From contig NZ_OMOJ01000011.1 in assembly GCF_900302505.1 (NCBI RefSeq), positions 19,282 to 83,281 of the forward strand: a DNA stretch of 64,000 bases, read 5' to 3'. The notes under the pieces were generated by a model, which saw only the letters and a list, made by a program, of their open reading frames with translations, ran no database searches and was not told the origin of the DNA. This stretch comes from Pseudoprimorskyibacter insulae. GTDB lineage: Bacteria > Pseudomonadota > Alphaproteobacteria > Rhodobacterales > Rhodobacteraceae. Within the stretch, counting starts at the first letter, position 1, and each line of letters starts with the position of its first letter. A program made the translations under genes and the position numbers. This document shows positions 52,439 to 61,848 of the stretch, one piece after another.

Positions 52439-53797
52439 TCAACCCCCGGTGTGTTTCGCAACCGCCCTGCGCCAGCGGTCGGCATAGGATTGCAGCACCG
52501 ATGTGTCCGGCGCGGGGATGCTGCGGGTGGCGACGCCGGATTGCGCCCCCAGACACAAAAGCGCCGCGCCGACGCTGGTGCCGGTGGAGGAGGCGGCGAC
52601 CTCAACCCCGGCGGGGCGGATGGCGGCCAGCATCGACAGGTAATCGGCGTTGCGGGCAAAAGGCCCTTCGATCACCGTAGGGCCGGATGCGCCGGTCAAG
52701 CCCAGGCATGTGTCGGTCATCAGCGCCAGATACCACGACAGGGCGACCATCTCTTCGCCGGGGGTGCTTGGCGGGCGGCTCCAGGCATGGGCGTGGCCTG
52801 CAAAGGGGCCGGTGCCGGGCTCAACCGCTGGCATTAGCATCAGGTCATGGGCGCGGGTGCGGTCTTGGTCGGTGACGGTGATGTCGCGGCCTGCGCGGAT
52901 CAGCTCAAATTCGCGCCCGCCCATGAAACGGGCCGTTGGCACCGGGTCGCCCAAGGCGTTGACGTTCACCAGCGTATCGCGGGCCGGGTCCAGCCGTGCC
53001 GCGCTGCCATTCATCGCCATCGCGATGACCCAAGTGCCTGTAGACACGACCGAAAACGCGCCGGACCGGCCCAATAGATGCGGGTAAAGCGAGGCGTTGG
53101 AATCGTGGATGCCGCAGACAACCGGCGTGTCGGGCGCAAGGCCCGTGGCTGTGGCAACGCTGGCCGTGATCGGCCCCAAAACGTCCGACGACCGGCGGGC
53201 CGGGGCCATCAGATCGCGGATCCCCAACCGGTCGACAAGCCCCGAGAATTGCCCGGTGTGCGGGTTCCACAGGTCGGTGTGGCAGCCAAGGCTGGTCACA
53301 TCGGTCGCCGCCACCCCGGTCAGGCGATAGCCCCAGTATTGCGGGTAGGTCACGATGGTCTGGATGCGGCCGCGCAGGCCGGAATCTGCGTGCAACATCC
53401 AATGCAGTTGCGCCCCGACATTCAGCCCCATCGGCAACCTCGGCGAGCCTGTTTCCGCAAAGCTGGGGCGGATCGCATCATATTGGGCGGCAATCACGTC
53501 GGGGCCGGTGTGTTCGTAATCCAGCATGGGCAGGGCCTGCCCGTCATGGCCGATCAGGGTGGCCGATGCGCCATGGGTGGTGATGCTGATGGCATCGACG
53601 CCATGGTCGGCGTGAAAGGCGCGCAGCCCGTCCAGAAAAAAGGTCCAATGCCCCTCTAGTTCGAAATGCGGCCAAGGCGGGCTGGGGCGCACCCGATTGG
53701 GCCGGGTCAGAACCGCGACTTCCTCAAGCGTGGCGCCATCGACCAGCGCCAGCTTGGCGTTGGTCTTGCCCACATCTATGACGGCAATGCGCTTCAT
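52439..53797 (-). CDS. rhaK: FGGY-family sugar kinase, L-rhamnulose kinase
   Basis: A 452-residue FGGY kinase. It starts [21 protein letters not shown] with the phosphate-1 loop, has '[14 protein letters not shown]', and '[16 protein letters not shown]' and '[17 protein letters not shown]' in the adenosine half. It phosphorylates L-rhamnulose before cleavage by RhaD. In Rhizobium leguminosarum the equivalent kinase is also needed for rhamnose uptake by the ABC importer (recalled). Its start overlaps the end of the mutarotase gene, and it is the last gene of the rhaRSTPQ(M)K operon. Confidence 0.9.
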   Translation of the reverse strand: MKRIAVIDVGKTNAKLALVDGATLEEVAVLTRPNRVRPSPPWPHFELEGHWTFFLDGLRAFHADHGVDAISITTHGASATLIGHDGQALPMLDYEHTGPDVIAAQYDAIRPSFAETGSPRLPMGLNVGAQLHWMLHADSGLRGRIQTIVTYPQYWGYRLTGVAATDVTSLGCHTDLWNPHTGQFSGLVDRLGIRDLMAPARRSSDVLGPITASVATATGLAPDTPVVCGIHDSNASLYPHLLGRSGAFSVVSTGTWVIAMAMNGSAARLDPARDTLVNVNALGDPVPTARFMGGREFELIRAGRDITVTDQDRTRAHDLMLMPAVEPGTGPFAGHAHAWSRPPSTPGEEMVALSWYLALMTDTCLGLTGASGPTVIEGPFARNADYLSMLAAIRPAGVEVAASSTGTSVGAALLCLGAQSGVATRSIPAPDTSVLQSYADRWRRAVAKHTGG

Positions 53798-54108
53798 GGC
53801 AGGTGGAACAGTGTCTCAAGCGGGGTCGCGACGGGTTCATTGCCGGGATGGGTTTGCATGATGTCGGCCATATGCGCCCACCATTTCTGCATCACCGGAT
53901 GGCTTGGCAGATCCTCCATCCCGTGGCCGTCACTGCGCCATAGCACGCCGAACAAGATGTTGGTTTCCGCATCCAGATGGATCGAATAGTCGGTCACGCC
54001 CGCGTCTTTCAGCAAGGTCACAAGCTCGGGCCAGATCTCGTCATGGCGTCGTTTGTATTCGTCGCGCATGCCGGGGTTCAGCACCATTTTGAACGCGTAT
54101 TTCTGCAT
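53794..54108 (-). CDS. rhaM: L-rhamnose mutarotase
   Basis: A 104-residue mutarotase of the RhaM (RhaU) family: '[23 protein letters not shown]' with the catalytic histidine, '[18 protein letters not shown]' and '[14 protein letters not shown]'. It interconverts alpha- and beta-L-rhamnopyranose. The start at 54108 overlaps the rhaQ stop by one base and sits after a GGAG; in-frame ATGs upstream belong to rhaQ sequence. It overlaps rhaK by four bases at its end. The fucose operon has its own paralogue at 15089. Confidence 0.93.
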   Translation of the reverse strand: MQKYAFKMVLNPGMRDEYKRRHDEIWPELVTLLKDAGVTDYSIHLDAETNILFGVLWRSDGHGMEDLPSHPVMQKWWAHMADIMQTHPGNEPVATPLETLFHLP

Positions 54109-55091
54109 CATCCTCTCCATTTCTGCCACAGGCGGGGCAGGGCGATGACCCCGATCAGCAACGCGCCGATGAAGATCGACATCACGATCCCCGGCACGTT
54201 CAGCAGGCCCAGCCCAAAGGTCACCAGCCCCATGACAAAGGCTGCAATCACCACGCCGGGAATGGTGCCAGACCCGCCAAGGATGTTGACCCCGCCAAGC
54301 ACGACCATCGTGACCACCTCAAGCTCCATCCCGAGGCCGATCGAAGGCCGCGTCGATCCAAGCCGCGACGTCAGGCAAACGGCAGCGACGCCGCTCATTA
54401 GCCCGGTCAGCAGGAACAGGATGGATTTGACCCGGTTCACCCGAATGCCGGAAAACAGCGCGCCGGTTGCATTGTTGCCGATGGCATAGACCGCGCGGCC
54501 AAAGTTGGTCTTGTGCAGGATCACACCGTAGATCACCGCCAGAATGGCAAACAACACGAATTCAAAGCTGATGACCCAGAACACATAGCCTTGGCCGAAA
54601 TAGGCAAAACTGGTCGGATAGCCGCGATAGGCCTGATCGCCAAGGATGATGTAGCTGATGCCCCGGAACAGGCTCATGGTGCCGATGGTCACCACGATCG
54701 ACGGCAGGCCCATACCGCAGACCAGCACGGCATTGAACGCCCCGCAAGCCAGCCCAACGCTCAGCCCAACCAGAACCAAGGTCAGGGTCGAGGCATCGAC
54801 CTGCGCCGCAGCGCCCATCGCGGTGGAGGCCAGCGCAATGATCGAGGCAACGGAAAGATCAATTTCCCCCGCCACGATCAGCAGCGCCATCGCAAAGGCA
54901 ATCATCGCCTTCTCGGTAAAGTTGAAGGTCGCGTCGCTCAGATTCCAGGCGTTCAGGAAATAGGGCGAGGCCAGCGAATTGGCGATGAAGATGCCAATCG
55001 CCACCGCCAACAACAGCGTTTCCCAGCTTTTCAGCCGCTGCTGCAATGGGCTTTGCAGCCGGTCGGGGATGAAACGGTCGGTGCTGCTCAT
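54108..55091 (-). CDS. rhaQ: L-rhamnose ABC importer permease RhaQ
   Basis: A 327-residue CUT2-type permease with about nine to ten helices. The conserved '[23 protein letters not shown]' and '[36 protein letters not shown]' are present. The start at 55091 (MSSTDRFIP) overlaps the rhaP stop by four bases; a 36-residue N-terminal extension in frame lies within rhaP and is not used. It pairs with RhaP, RhaT and RhaS. Confidence 0.92.
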   Translation of the reverse strand: MSSTDRFIPDRLQSPLQQRLKSWETLLLAVAIGIFIANSLASPYFLNAWNLSDATFNFTEKAMIAFAMALLIVAGEIDLSVASIIALASTAMGAAAQVDASTLTLVLVGLSVGLACGAFNAVLVCGMGLPSIVVTIGTMSLFRGISYIILGDQAYRGYPTSFAYFGQGYVFWVISFEFVLFAILAVIYGVILHKTNFGRAVYAIGNNATGALFSGIRVNRVKSILFLLTGLMSGVAAVCLTSRLGSTRPSIGLGMELEVVTMVVLGGVNILGGSGTIPGVVIAAFVMGLVTFGLGLLNVPGIVMSIFIGALLIGVIALPRLWQKWRG

Positions 55092-56068
55092 GATGCGTGC
55101 TCTGCTTTTTTCAGAATGATGCGGCCCTTGGTGCGTCCGGCGCGGGTGTTCACCGCAATGGCAATGATGATCGCGCTGCCAGAGATGGCCATTTGCCAAA
55201 AGGGGCTGACGTTGATGACCGGAAGCGCGTTTTTGATGACGCCCAGAAACAGCGCCCCCAGAACCGCCCCGCCGACCGATCCGATCCCGCCCGAGATGGC
55301 GATGCCGCCAATCACGCAGGCCGCGACCACATCCAGCTCAAACCCCAGCGCGATATCGACATAGGCCACCGCATAGCGCGACACCCACAGATAGCCTGTC
55401 AGCCCGGCCAGCGCGCCGGAAAACACGAACGCCCAGAACTGCGACTTGCCGACATTGATTCCGGTGTAGACAGCGGCATGGGGGTTGCCGCCCACGGCAT
55501 AAAAGGCACGGCCCAAGGTGGTGCGGGTCATCAGCACAAAGAAGATCACAACCATCAAAATCGCGAGCCATGACAGCATCGGCAGGCCAAGCGCCTCGGC
55601 GCGTGGGAAGGCTTTGAATGCGTCGCTCATTTCATGGCTGTTCACCCATTTTCCGTCTGAAATCAGAAAGATGATGCCGCGATAGATGGTCATCGTGCCA
55701 AGGGTCACAACGATGGGCGGGATGTCCAGCTTCCAGACCAGAATGCCGTTGAACGCCCCAAGCAACGCGCCCAAGGCAATGGCTACGAACACGATCACCG
55801 CCACAGGCACGCCCGGCGCGGCCACATTGATCATCGCGCAGACCATGCCGGTCAGGGCCAGATTGGCCGCGACGCTCAGATCGATGCATTTGGTCAAAAT
55901 CACGATCATCTGACCAATCGCCAGAATGATCAGCGGCGAGGTGTCATTGAACACATCCGCCAGATTGCCCGGCGCAACAAAGCCCGGAAACCGCGTCGCG
56001 ATCAGCCCCAGCATGACGACGATGGCCGCGCTCAGGATCAATTCGCGGGATGACAGTAGTTGTTTCAT
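55088..56068 (-). CDS. rhaP: L-rhamnose ABC importer permease RhaP
   Basis: A 326-residue CUT2-type permease. Recognisable parts are 'IILAIGQMIVILTKCIDLSVAANLALTG', 'KLDIPPIVVTLGTMTIYRGIIFLI' and 'ACVIGGIAISGGIGSVGGAVLGALFLGVIKNALPVINV'. It starts one base after the rhaT stop and overlaps rhaQ. Having two different permeases, RhaP and RhaQ, is normal for the rhizobial-type rhamnose importer. Confidence 0.93.
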   Translation of the reverse strand: MKQLLSSRELILSAAIVVMLGLIATRFPGFVAPGNLADVFNDTSPLIILAIGQMIVILTKCIDLSVAANLALTGMVCAMINVAAPGVPVAVIVFVAIALGALLGAFNGILVWKLDIPPIVVTLGTMTIYRGIIFLISDGKWVNSHEMSDAFKAFPRAEALGLPMLSWLAILMVVIFFVLMTRTTLGRAFYAVGGNPHAAVYTGINVGKSQFWAFVFSGALAGLTGYLWVSRYAVAYVDIALGFELDVVAACVIGGIAISGGIGSVGGAVLGALFLGVIKNALPVINVSPFWQMAISGSAIIIAIAVNTRAGRTKGRIILKKAEHAS

Positions 56069-57595
56069 TCAGGCCTCCGCGATACCGGCGGCATGCCGGA
56101 CCAAGGTTTCAGGCGTCAAATCATCGCCCTCCAGTTCCGCCGCAATGCGCCCTTCGCGCATCACGATCACCCGGTCAGACATGCCCAGAACTTCGGGGAT
56201 CTCTGAGCTGACCATGATCACCGCCAATCCTTGTGCGGCCAATTCGGCCATAAAGTCATGCACGGCGGCCTTGGACCCGATGTCGATGCCCTTGGTCGGC
56301 TCATCCAGAATGATCACCTTGGGCTGCGTGGCCAGCCATTTTGCGATGACCACCTTTTGCTGATTGCCGCCCGACAGATTGCCAACCGGCGTATCAAGCG
56401 ATGCTGCCCGCAGATCCAGCCGCTGGGTGAATTCGCGTGCAAGGGCAAATTCCTCGGCCAGACGGATAAACCCATTACGAGACGTTCGCGCCAATGACGG
56501 CAGGGTGACGTTCTGGAAAATCGGCATGGGCCGGATCGCGCCCTGCTGGCCCCGATCCTCAGGCACATAGACAATCCCGGCATTGACCGCCTCGGCGGGC
56601 GACCGGATCACGCGGATCTTGCCGTCGATCTTGGTCACGCCCTTGGACGGCTTGGTAATGCCGAACAGCGCCTGCATAAATTCGGACCGGCCCGCGCCAA
56701 CCAGCCCGTAAAAGCCCAAAATCTCGCCCTTGTTCAGGGTAAAGTTGATGTCCTCAAACTCGGTCGGGTGATCGTATCCAGTGACCTGCAAGACGGTCTC
56801 GCCAATCTGCGGGGCGCGTTTGGGAAAGATCTGATCCACGGACCGGCCAACCATCATCTTGACCAGATCGCCTTCGGTGATCTCATCAATGCGCCCCTCG
56901 GCGACGAACTGGCCATCGCGGAACACGGTATAACGGTCGGCAATCCGAAAGATCTCATCGAACTTATGGCTGATGAACAAGATCGCCTTGCCTTGCGCTT
57001 TCAGCTGCTCGACCAGATCATAAAGCTCATGGATTTCCTTATGCGACAGCGCCGCCGTCGGCTCGTCCATAATCACCACACGGGCGTCAATCGACAGCGC
57101 GCGCGAAATGGCCACCAGATGCTTGGACGCAATGCCAAGATCGCGCAGCCGTGCATCGGGATCAATCTCGGCCCCAATCCCGCGCAAAATCTCTGCCGCC
57201 ATATGGCGCTGCGCTGAGGTGTCGATCAACCCAAACCGTGATTTGGGCGCATGACCCAGAAAGATATTTTCGGCCACGCTCAGATCATCAAACAGAACCG
57301 TTTCCTGATGAATGGCGGTAATTCCATGATCGGCCGCATCCTGCGCCGCCCGAAACCGCACTGGCGTACCATCGACCGTAATCGCCCCGCCATCGGGCTG
57401 GTAAATCCCGGTCAGGATCTTGACCAAGGTCGATTTGCCAGCGCCATTTTCACCCACAAGCGCGGTCACCTGGCCCGGATACAGCGCCAGCTCCACCTCG
57501 TTCAGGGCTTTGACGCCGGGAAAAGTCTTGGTAATCCGGTCAAGCCGCAAAACCGGCGCCACCGGCGATGGGGGTGTCAAACTCTCAGGCGTCAC
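56069..57595 (-). CDS. rhaT: L-rhamnose ABC importer ATP-binding protein RhaT
   Basis: A 508-residue tandem ATPase of the CUT2 class. Domain 1 has GENGAGKST near residue 50; domain 2 has GLVGAGRSEF, the signature LSGGNQQKV and 'IILDEPTKGIDIGSK'. RhaT here is the rhizobial name for the ATPase and is unrelated to the E. coli RhaT symporter. It is separated from rhaS by the hairpin element at 57605-57676 and is followed directly by rhaP. Confidence 0.93.
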   Translation of the reverse strand: MTPESLTPPSPVAPVLRLDRITKTFPGVKALNEVELALYPGQVTALVGENGAGKSTLVKILTGIYQPDGGAITVDGTPVRFRAAQDAADHGITAIHQETVLFDDLSVAENIFLGHAPKSRFGLIDTSAQRHMAAEILRGIGAEIDPDARLRDLGIASKHLVAISRALSIDARVVIMDEPTAALSHKEIHELYDLVEQLKAQGKAILFISHKFDEIFRIADRYTVFRDGQFVAEGRIDEITEGDLVKMMVGRSVDQIFPKRAPQIGETVLQVTGYDHPTEFEDINFTLNKGEILGFYGLVGAGRSEFMQALFGITKPSKGVTKIDGKIRVIRSPAEAVNAGIVYVPEDRGQQGAIRPMPIFQNVTLPSLARTSRNGFIRLAEEFALAREFTQRLDLRAASLDTPVGNLSGGNQQKVVIAKWLATQPKVIILDEPTKGIDIGSKAAVHDFMAELAAQGLAVIMVSSEIPEVLGMSDRVIVMREGRIAAELEGDDLTPETLVRHAAGIAEA

Positions 57596-57604
57596 GCCAA
57601 ATTC

Positions 57605-57676
57605 CTTGTAATTTCTGACTGAGTATTTTCTGACTGAAAATATCCCGGGGGGTCTGGGGGGCAGCGCCCCCCAGCC
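57605..57676. repeat. Hairpin element between rhaS and rhaT (copy 2)
   Basis: A perfect nine-base stem CTGGGGGGC-AGC-GCCCCCCAG (57654-57674) lies beside the motif ATTTTC(T)GACTGAAAATATCCCGGG (about 57625-57650). The CCCGGG-ATATT and GTCAGAAAAT parts and the AGC hairpin loop are shared with the element at 20013-20157. Lying after the rhaS stop, it should reduce readthrough into rhaTPQMK. Confidence 0.7.
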
Positions 57677-57717
57677 GGTCGGATCGCGCCTGCGATCCGA
57701 AACGTCAGGCCAAAGCC

Positions 57718-58710
57718 TCAGAAGATCGACTTGAACTGTTCGATGTTCGAGCTGTCATAGACAAACGGATCTGCCATTGCGCCCGAGTTGGTATCGTCCA
57801 GTGTAACCGATCCCATACGCCCCATCGGGATCGCGGCGCCCGGCTCGGCGGTTGCGGCTTCGGTTGCCAGCGCATGGGCAATCATTGCCGCCGAATAGCC
57901 CAGATCGATCGGGTTCCAGATGGCAAAGGACTTCGATGCGCCGCTGTCAATTGCGCCGGCCATTTCCGACGGCAGGCCAAGGCCGGTTACGTTGATCTGG
58001 CCAACCTTGCCGGCATCCGCCACGGCTTGGGCTGCGGCCACGATGCCAACGCTGGTGGGGGCGATGATGGCGTCCAGATCGGGATAGGATTGCATCAGGC
58101 CCTGCGCTTCGCGATAGGATTTGTCGGCCAGATCGTCGCCATAGACCGTGGTCACCACTTCGATACCCGGATAGTCGCCCATCACCTTGTTCATCTCATC
58201 GATCCAGATGTTCTGATTGGTGGCGGTGGCCGAGGCCGACAGAACCGCGACTTGGCCGCCATCGGGCAGGTGGTCGGCGGCCAGCTTGATAATCATATTG
58301 CCGATCAAGGCGTTCGACGACGGGTTCAGGTGCATCTGGCGACCTTCAGGCGCCACGCCCGAGTCCCAGGAGATTACGGTGATGCCGCGCTGCATGGCCT
58401 TTTTCAGCGCCGGAACCAGCGCGTCAGGGTCGTTGGCCGAAATCGCGATGGCGTCAACGCCCTGCGCGATCAGGCTGTTGATCACCTCGATCTGGCCTTC
58501 GGCGGTGGTGTCGGTCGGGCCGGTGTAGATGATCTCGACATCGCCAAGCTCGGCCGCGGCCTCTTCGGCCCCTTTGGCGGCCGCCTCAAAGAATCCGATC
58601 CCAAGCGCCTTGACCACCAGCGCGATGCGCATGTCTTCGGCCTGAGCTGTGCTTGCCATCATAGTTGCGGCGACAGCCACACTCGATAGGATTTTCTTCA
58701 TCACACTCAT
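57718..58710 (-). CDS. rhaS: L-rhamnose periplasmic binding protein RhaS
   Basis: A 330-residue CUT2-type binding protein. Residues 1-24 are a signal peptide ending ASTAQA. The mature domain has 'ALVVKALGIGFFEAAAKGAEEAA', 'GVDAIAISANDPDALVPALKKAMQRGITVISWDSGV' and 'MHLNPSSNALIGNMI'. A GGGAGGAAAA site precedes the ATG at 58710. It is the first importer gene after rhaR. RhaS is the rhizobial name and is not the E. coli AraC-type activator. Confidence 0.93.
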   Translation of the reverse strand: MSVMKKILSSVAVAATMMASTAQAEDMRIALVVKALGIGFFEAAAKGAEEAAAELGDVEIIYTGPTDTTAEGQIEVINSLIAQGVDAIAISANDPDALVPALKKAMQRGITVISWDSGVAPEGRQMHLNPSSNALIGNMIIKLAADHLPDGGQVAVLSASATATNQNIWIDEMNKVMGDYPGIEVVTTVYGDDLADKSYREAQGLMQSYPDLDAIIAPTSVGIVAAAQAVADAGKVGQINVTGLGLPSEMAGAIDSGASKSFAIWNPIDLGYSAAMIAHALATEAATAEPGAAIPMGRMGSVTLDDTNSGAMADPFVYDSSNIEQFKSIF

Positions 58711-58743
58711 GTTTTCCTCCCAGAAGTGTACGATCGGCGGATG

Positions 58744-59547
58744 CTAAGAGGCCGCCCCCTCTGCTTTCACGGCCTCGACAGGGGCCACGATCAGCTTGAC
58801 ATCTGCGGCCTCAAGCAAGGCCGCGGTCTTGTCCGAAATCCCCTCATCGGTGATCACGGTGTCGATCCGGTTCAGCGGGCAAAGCACAAGGCTGCTGCGC
58901 TGTTCGAATTTGGAACTGTCCACCAGGACAATCAGTTCATCCGCTTGGCCGATCAGCTTTTGTTCGGCCTGGATCAGCAGCGGGTCCGCCTCCATCAGCC
59001 CCAGCGGGCCGATGCCTTGCGCGCCCATGAACATGCGGCGGGCATAGAAATTGCGGGTCACATCATTTTCGAAGGGGGACAGAACGATGTTCTGTTCGCG
59101 GTAAATCACCCCGCCCGACAACATGATGGTGTTCTTTGAGTTCTTCAGCAGATGTTCTGCAATCGGGAACGAGTTGGTAAACACCTGCATCCGGCGCGTC
59201 GCCAGCGGGTGGACCATCTGAAAGGTGGTCGTGCCGCCGTTGATGATGATCGGTTCGCCGTCGTTGCAAAGTTCCACAGCGGCAAGCGCGATTGCTTGTT
59301 TTTGCTTGATATTGATCGTTTCGTTGATCGCGAAGGGACGACCCGCCAGTCCGACGAATTGCGGCGGCGAGATCGCCTCGGCCCCGCCGCGCACGCGGCG
59401 CAGCTTCTTCTGCATGTGAAGGGTCGCGATATCGCGGCGAATGGTGGCTTCGGATGCTCCGGTCAAGCCGCACAGGTCGATGACGGTCACGACCGGGCGG
59501 TCCTGAACGGCAGATAGAATAACCCTGTGGCGTTCTTTTTCGTGCAT
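58744..59547 (-). CDS. rhaR: DeoR family repressor RhaR
   Basis: A 267-residue DeoR-type regulator. The N-terminal HTH ('ILSAVQDRPVVTVIDLCGLTGASEATIRRDIATL') is followed by a sugar-phosphate-binding domain of the ribose-5-phosphate isomerase fold ('IIINGGTTTFQMVHPL', 'IMLSGGVIYREQNIVL'). The start at 59547 follows a GGGAGGA site; the longer frame upstream reads through the promoter. In R. leguminosarum RhaR controls the divergent rhaDI and its own operon. A large palindrome in the intergenic region is its likely operator. Confidence 0.9.
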   Translation of the reverse strand: MHEKERHRVILSAVQDRPVVTVIDLCGLTGASEATIRRDIATLHMQKKLRRVRGGAEAISPPQFVGLAGRPFAINETINIKQKQAIALAAVELCNDGEPIIINGGTTTFQMVHPLATRRMQVFTNSFPIAEHLLKNSKNTIMLSGGVIYREQNIVLSPFENDVTRNFYARRMFMGAQGIGPLGLMEADPLLIQAEQKLIGQADELIVLVDSSKFEQRSSLVLCPLNRIDTVITDEGISDKTAALLEAADVKLIVAPVEAVKAEGAAS

Positions 59548-59592
59548 TGAGTCCTCCCTCTGAATGGGATGTTGCGAGATTCTGCGGCGTTT

Positions 59593-59665
59593 TGTCAATC
59601 ATAAAATGTCACAAACGATCATGCTGCGCCTGCATACTGTTGAAAATGATCGTTTGTGATTGACA
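59593..59665. promoter_or_regulatory. Divergent rhaR/rhaD promoter region with RhaR operator
   Basis: A perfect 13-base inverted repeat CACAAACGATCAT (59610-59622) / ATGATCGTTTGTG (59646-59658) is flanked by TGTCAAT (59593-59599) and ATTGACA (59659-59665). The latter supplies a TTGACA -35 box (59660-59665) for rhaD and the former one for rhaR. Both promoters would thus be covered by a protein bound at the palindrome. Confidence 0.65.
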
Positions 59666-59736
59666 AGTTTGTCGTGTGCCCTCAGTGTGGGCGCAACTGT
59701 TTATTACCGCGCTTTTTCGCGTTGAGGGAGGACATC

Positions 59737-61839
59737 ATGACGAATTCTGGTGCAGCCACGCGCCTTGCGAACGGCTGGGATGACGCCAAAGCCGCTGGCA
59801 TGAGCGAATCTGAAAAGCTGCTTTATCGCTCAAACCTGCTTGGTTCTGACAAGCGGATTACCAATTATGGCGGCGGCAACACCTCGGCCAAGGTGCAGGA
59901 ACGCGACCCGCTGACCGGCGAGACGGTCGAAGTGCTGTGGGTCAAGGGTTCGGGCGGGGATGTCGGATCGATCAAGATGGACGGCTTTGCCACGCTTTAC
60001 ATGGACAAACTGCGGGCACTTAAGGGCCTGTATCGTGGTGTGGAGTTCGAAGATGAAATGGTCGGCTATCTGCCCCATTGCACCTGGAACCTGAACCCGC
60101 GCGCCGCCTCAATCGACACGCCGCTGCATGCCTATGTGCCCAAGGCACATGTGGATCACATGCACCCCGATGCAATCATCGCCATCGCCGCCTCCAAGAA
60201 TTCGCGGGAACTGACCCAGGAAATTTTCGGCGATGCCATCGGTTGGCTGCCTTGGAAAAAGCCGGGGTATGAGCTGGGCCTGTGGCTAGAGAAATTCTGT
60301 CAGGACAATCCTGATGCCAAGGGCGTGGTGCTGGAATCGCATGGCCTGTTTACTTGGGCCGATGACGCCAAGGACTGCTATGAACTGACGCTGGAGATCA
60401 TCCAGAAGGCCATGGATTGGTTCGAGGCGAAAACTGCAGGTGTTCCGGCCTTCGGCGGGGCGATTCATAAGTCGCTGGATGCGGATGCCCGCCGCGCGGT
60501 TGCGGCGAAACTGATGCCCGCGATCCGGGGCATGGTTTCGGGCAAACAGCACATGGTTGGTCATTTCGACGACCAACCCGCCGTTCTGGAATTCGTGAAT
60601 GCCAAGGATATGCAGCCGCTGGCCGCGCTGGGAACGTCCTGCCCGGACCATTTCCTGCGCACCAAAATCCGGCCCTTGGTGGTTGCCTTCGATCCGGTCA
60701 AAAACAACATCGACGAGGTGTTGGAAGGCCTGCCCGCGCAGGTCGCGGCCTACCGCGACGACTACACCGCCTATTACGACCGCTGCAAATACGACAATTC
60801 GCCTGCGCTACGCGATCCCAATGCGGTGGTCTATCTGGTGCCGGGCGTGGGGATGATCACCTTTGCCAAGGATAAGGCGACGGCGCGAATCTCGGGCGAG
60901 TTTTATGTCAACGCGATCAACGTGATGCGCGGATCGTCTGCCGTGTCCGAATATTGCGGTCTGCCGGAACAAGAGGCGTTTGACATCGAATATTGGCTTC
61001 TGGAAGAGGCGAAACTCCAGCGTATGCCCAAGCCGAAATCGCTGGCCGGGCGCGTGGCGCTGATCACCGGCGGGGCAGGGGGCATTGGGGCGGCCACGGC
61101 GCATCGCTATCTGTCTGAGGGCGCTTGCGTCATGCTGGCCGATATCAACGCCGACGCCTTGGAGGAGGTTCGCACAGGCTTTGCGGGCCAGTTCGGCAAG
61201 GACGTTGTGCGCGCGGTTGACATGAACGTGACCGATGAGGACGCGGTCGCGGCGGCCTATGCCTATGCCTCGGTCGAATTTGGAGGTGTCGATATCGTGG
61301 TGTCCAACGCGGGCATCGCCTCCTCCGCGCCGGTCGAACAGACCACGCTGGCGCTTTGGAACAAGAACATGGACATCCTTAGCACCGGATATTTCCTTGT
61401 CAGCCGCGAAGCCTTCAAAGTGCTGCGACAGCAGGGGATCGGCGGATCGGTCGTGTTTGTCGCCTCCAAGAACGGTCTGGCCGCATCGCCCAATGCTTCG
61501 GCCTATTGCACGGCCAAGGCGTCGGAAATCCATCTGGCACGCTGCCTTGCGCTGGAAGGCGCAGAGGCGGGCATTCGGGTCAACGTGGTCAACCCCGACG
61601 CGGTGCTGCGCGGATCGAAGATCTGGGAAGGCGAATGGCTGGAACAGCGGGCCGGAACCTACGGCACCGACAAAGAGGGGCTAGAGGAGATGTACCGCAA
61701 CCGGTCCATGCTAAAACGGTCCGTCCTGCCCGAAGACATCGCGGAAGCCGCGTATTTTCTGGCCTCGGATGCTTCGTCGAAATCGACTGGCAATATCATC
61801 AACGTCGATGCTGGCAATGTTCAGGCATTCACGCGGTAA
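59737..61839 (+). CDS. rhaD: Bifunctional rhamnulose-1-phosphate aldolase / short-chain dehydrogenase
   Basis: A 700-residue fusion. The N-terminal class II aldolase domain (about 1-400) has 'NYGGGNTSAKV', zinc ligands in 'HVDHMHPDA' and 'ESHGLF', and splits L-rhamnulose 1-phosphate to dihydroxyacetone phosphate and L-lactaldehyde. The C-terminal SDR domain (about 425-700) has 'ITGGAGGIG', NAG, and Y/K in 'AYCTAKASEIH'; it handles L-lactaldehyde. The start at 59737 has a GGGAGGACATC site; the upstream in-frame ATG lies in the promoter. It is divergent from rhaR and cotranscribed with rhaI. Confidence 0.95.
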   Translation: MTNSGAATRLANGWDDAKAAGMSESEKLLYRSNLLGSDKRITNYGGGNTSAKVQERDPLTGETVEVLWVKGSGGDVGSIKMDGFATLYMDKLRALKGLYRGVEFEDEMVGYLPHCTWNLNPRAASIDTPLHAYVPKAHVDHMHPDAIIAIAASKNSRELTQEIFGDAIGWLPWKKPGYELGLWLEKFCQDNPDAKGVVLESHGLFTWADDAKDCYELTLEIIQKAMDWFEAKTAGVPAFGGAIHKSLDADARRAVAAKLMPAIRGMVSGKQHMVGHFDDQPAVLEFVNAKDMQPLAALGTSCPDHFLRTKIRPLVVAFDPVKNNIDEVLEGLPAQVAAYRDDYTAYYDRCKYDNSPALRDPNAVVYLVPGVGMITFAKDKATARISGEFYVNAINVMRGSSAVSEYCGLPEQEAFDIEYWLLEEAKLQRMPKPKSLAGRVALITGGAGGIGAATAHRYLSEGACVMLADINADALEEVRTGFAGQFGKDVVRAVDMNVTDEDAVAAAYAYASVEFGGVDIVVSNAGIASSAPVEQTTLALWNKNMDILSTGYFLVSREAFKVLRQQGIGGSVVFVASKNGLAASPNASAYCTAKASEIHLARCLALEGAEAGIRVNVVNPDAVLRGSKIWEGEWLEQRAGTYGTDKEGLEEMYRNRSMLKRSVLPEDIAEAAYFLASDASSKSTGNIINVDAGNVQAFTR

Positions 61840-61848
61840 GGTGGCAGT

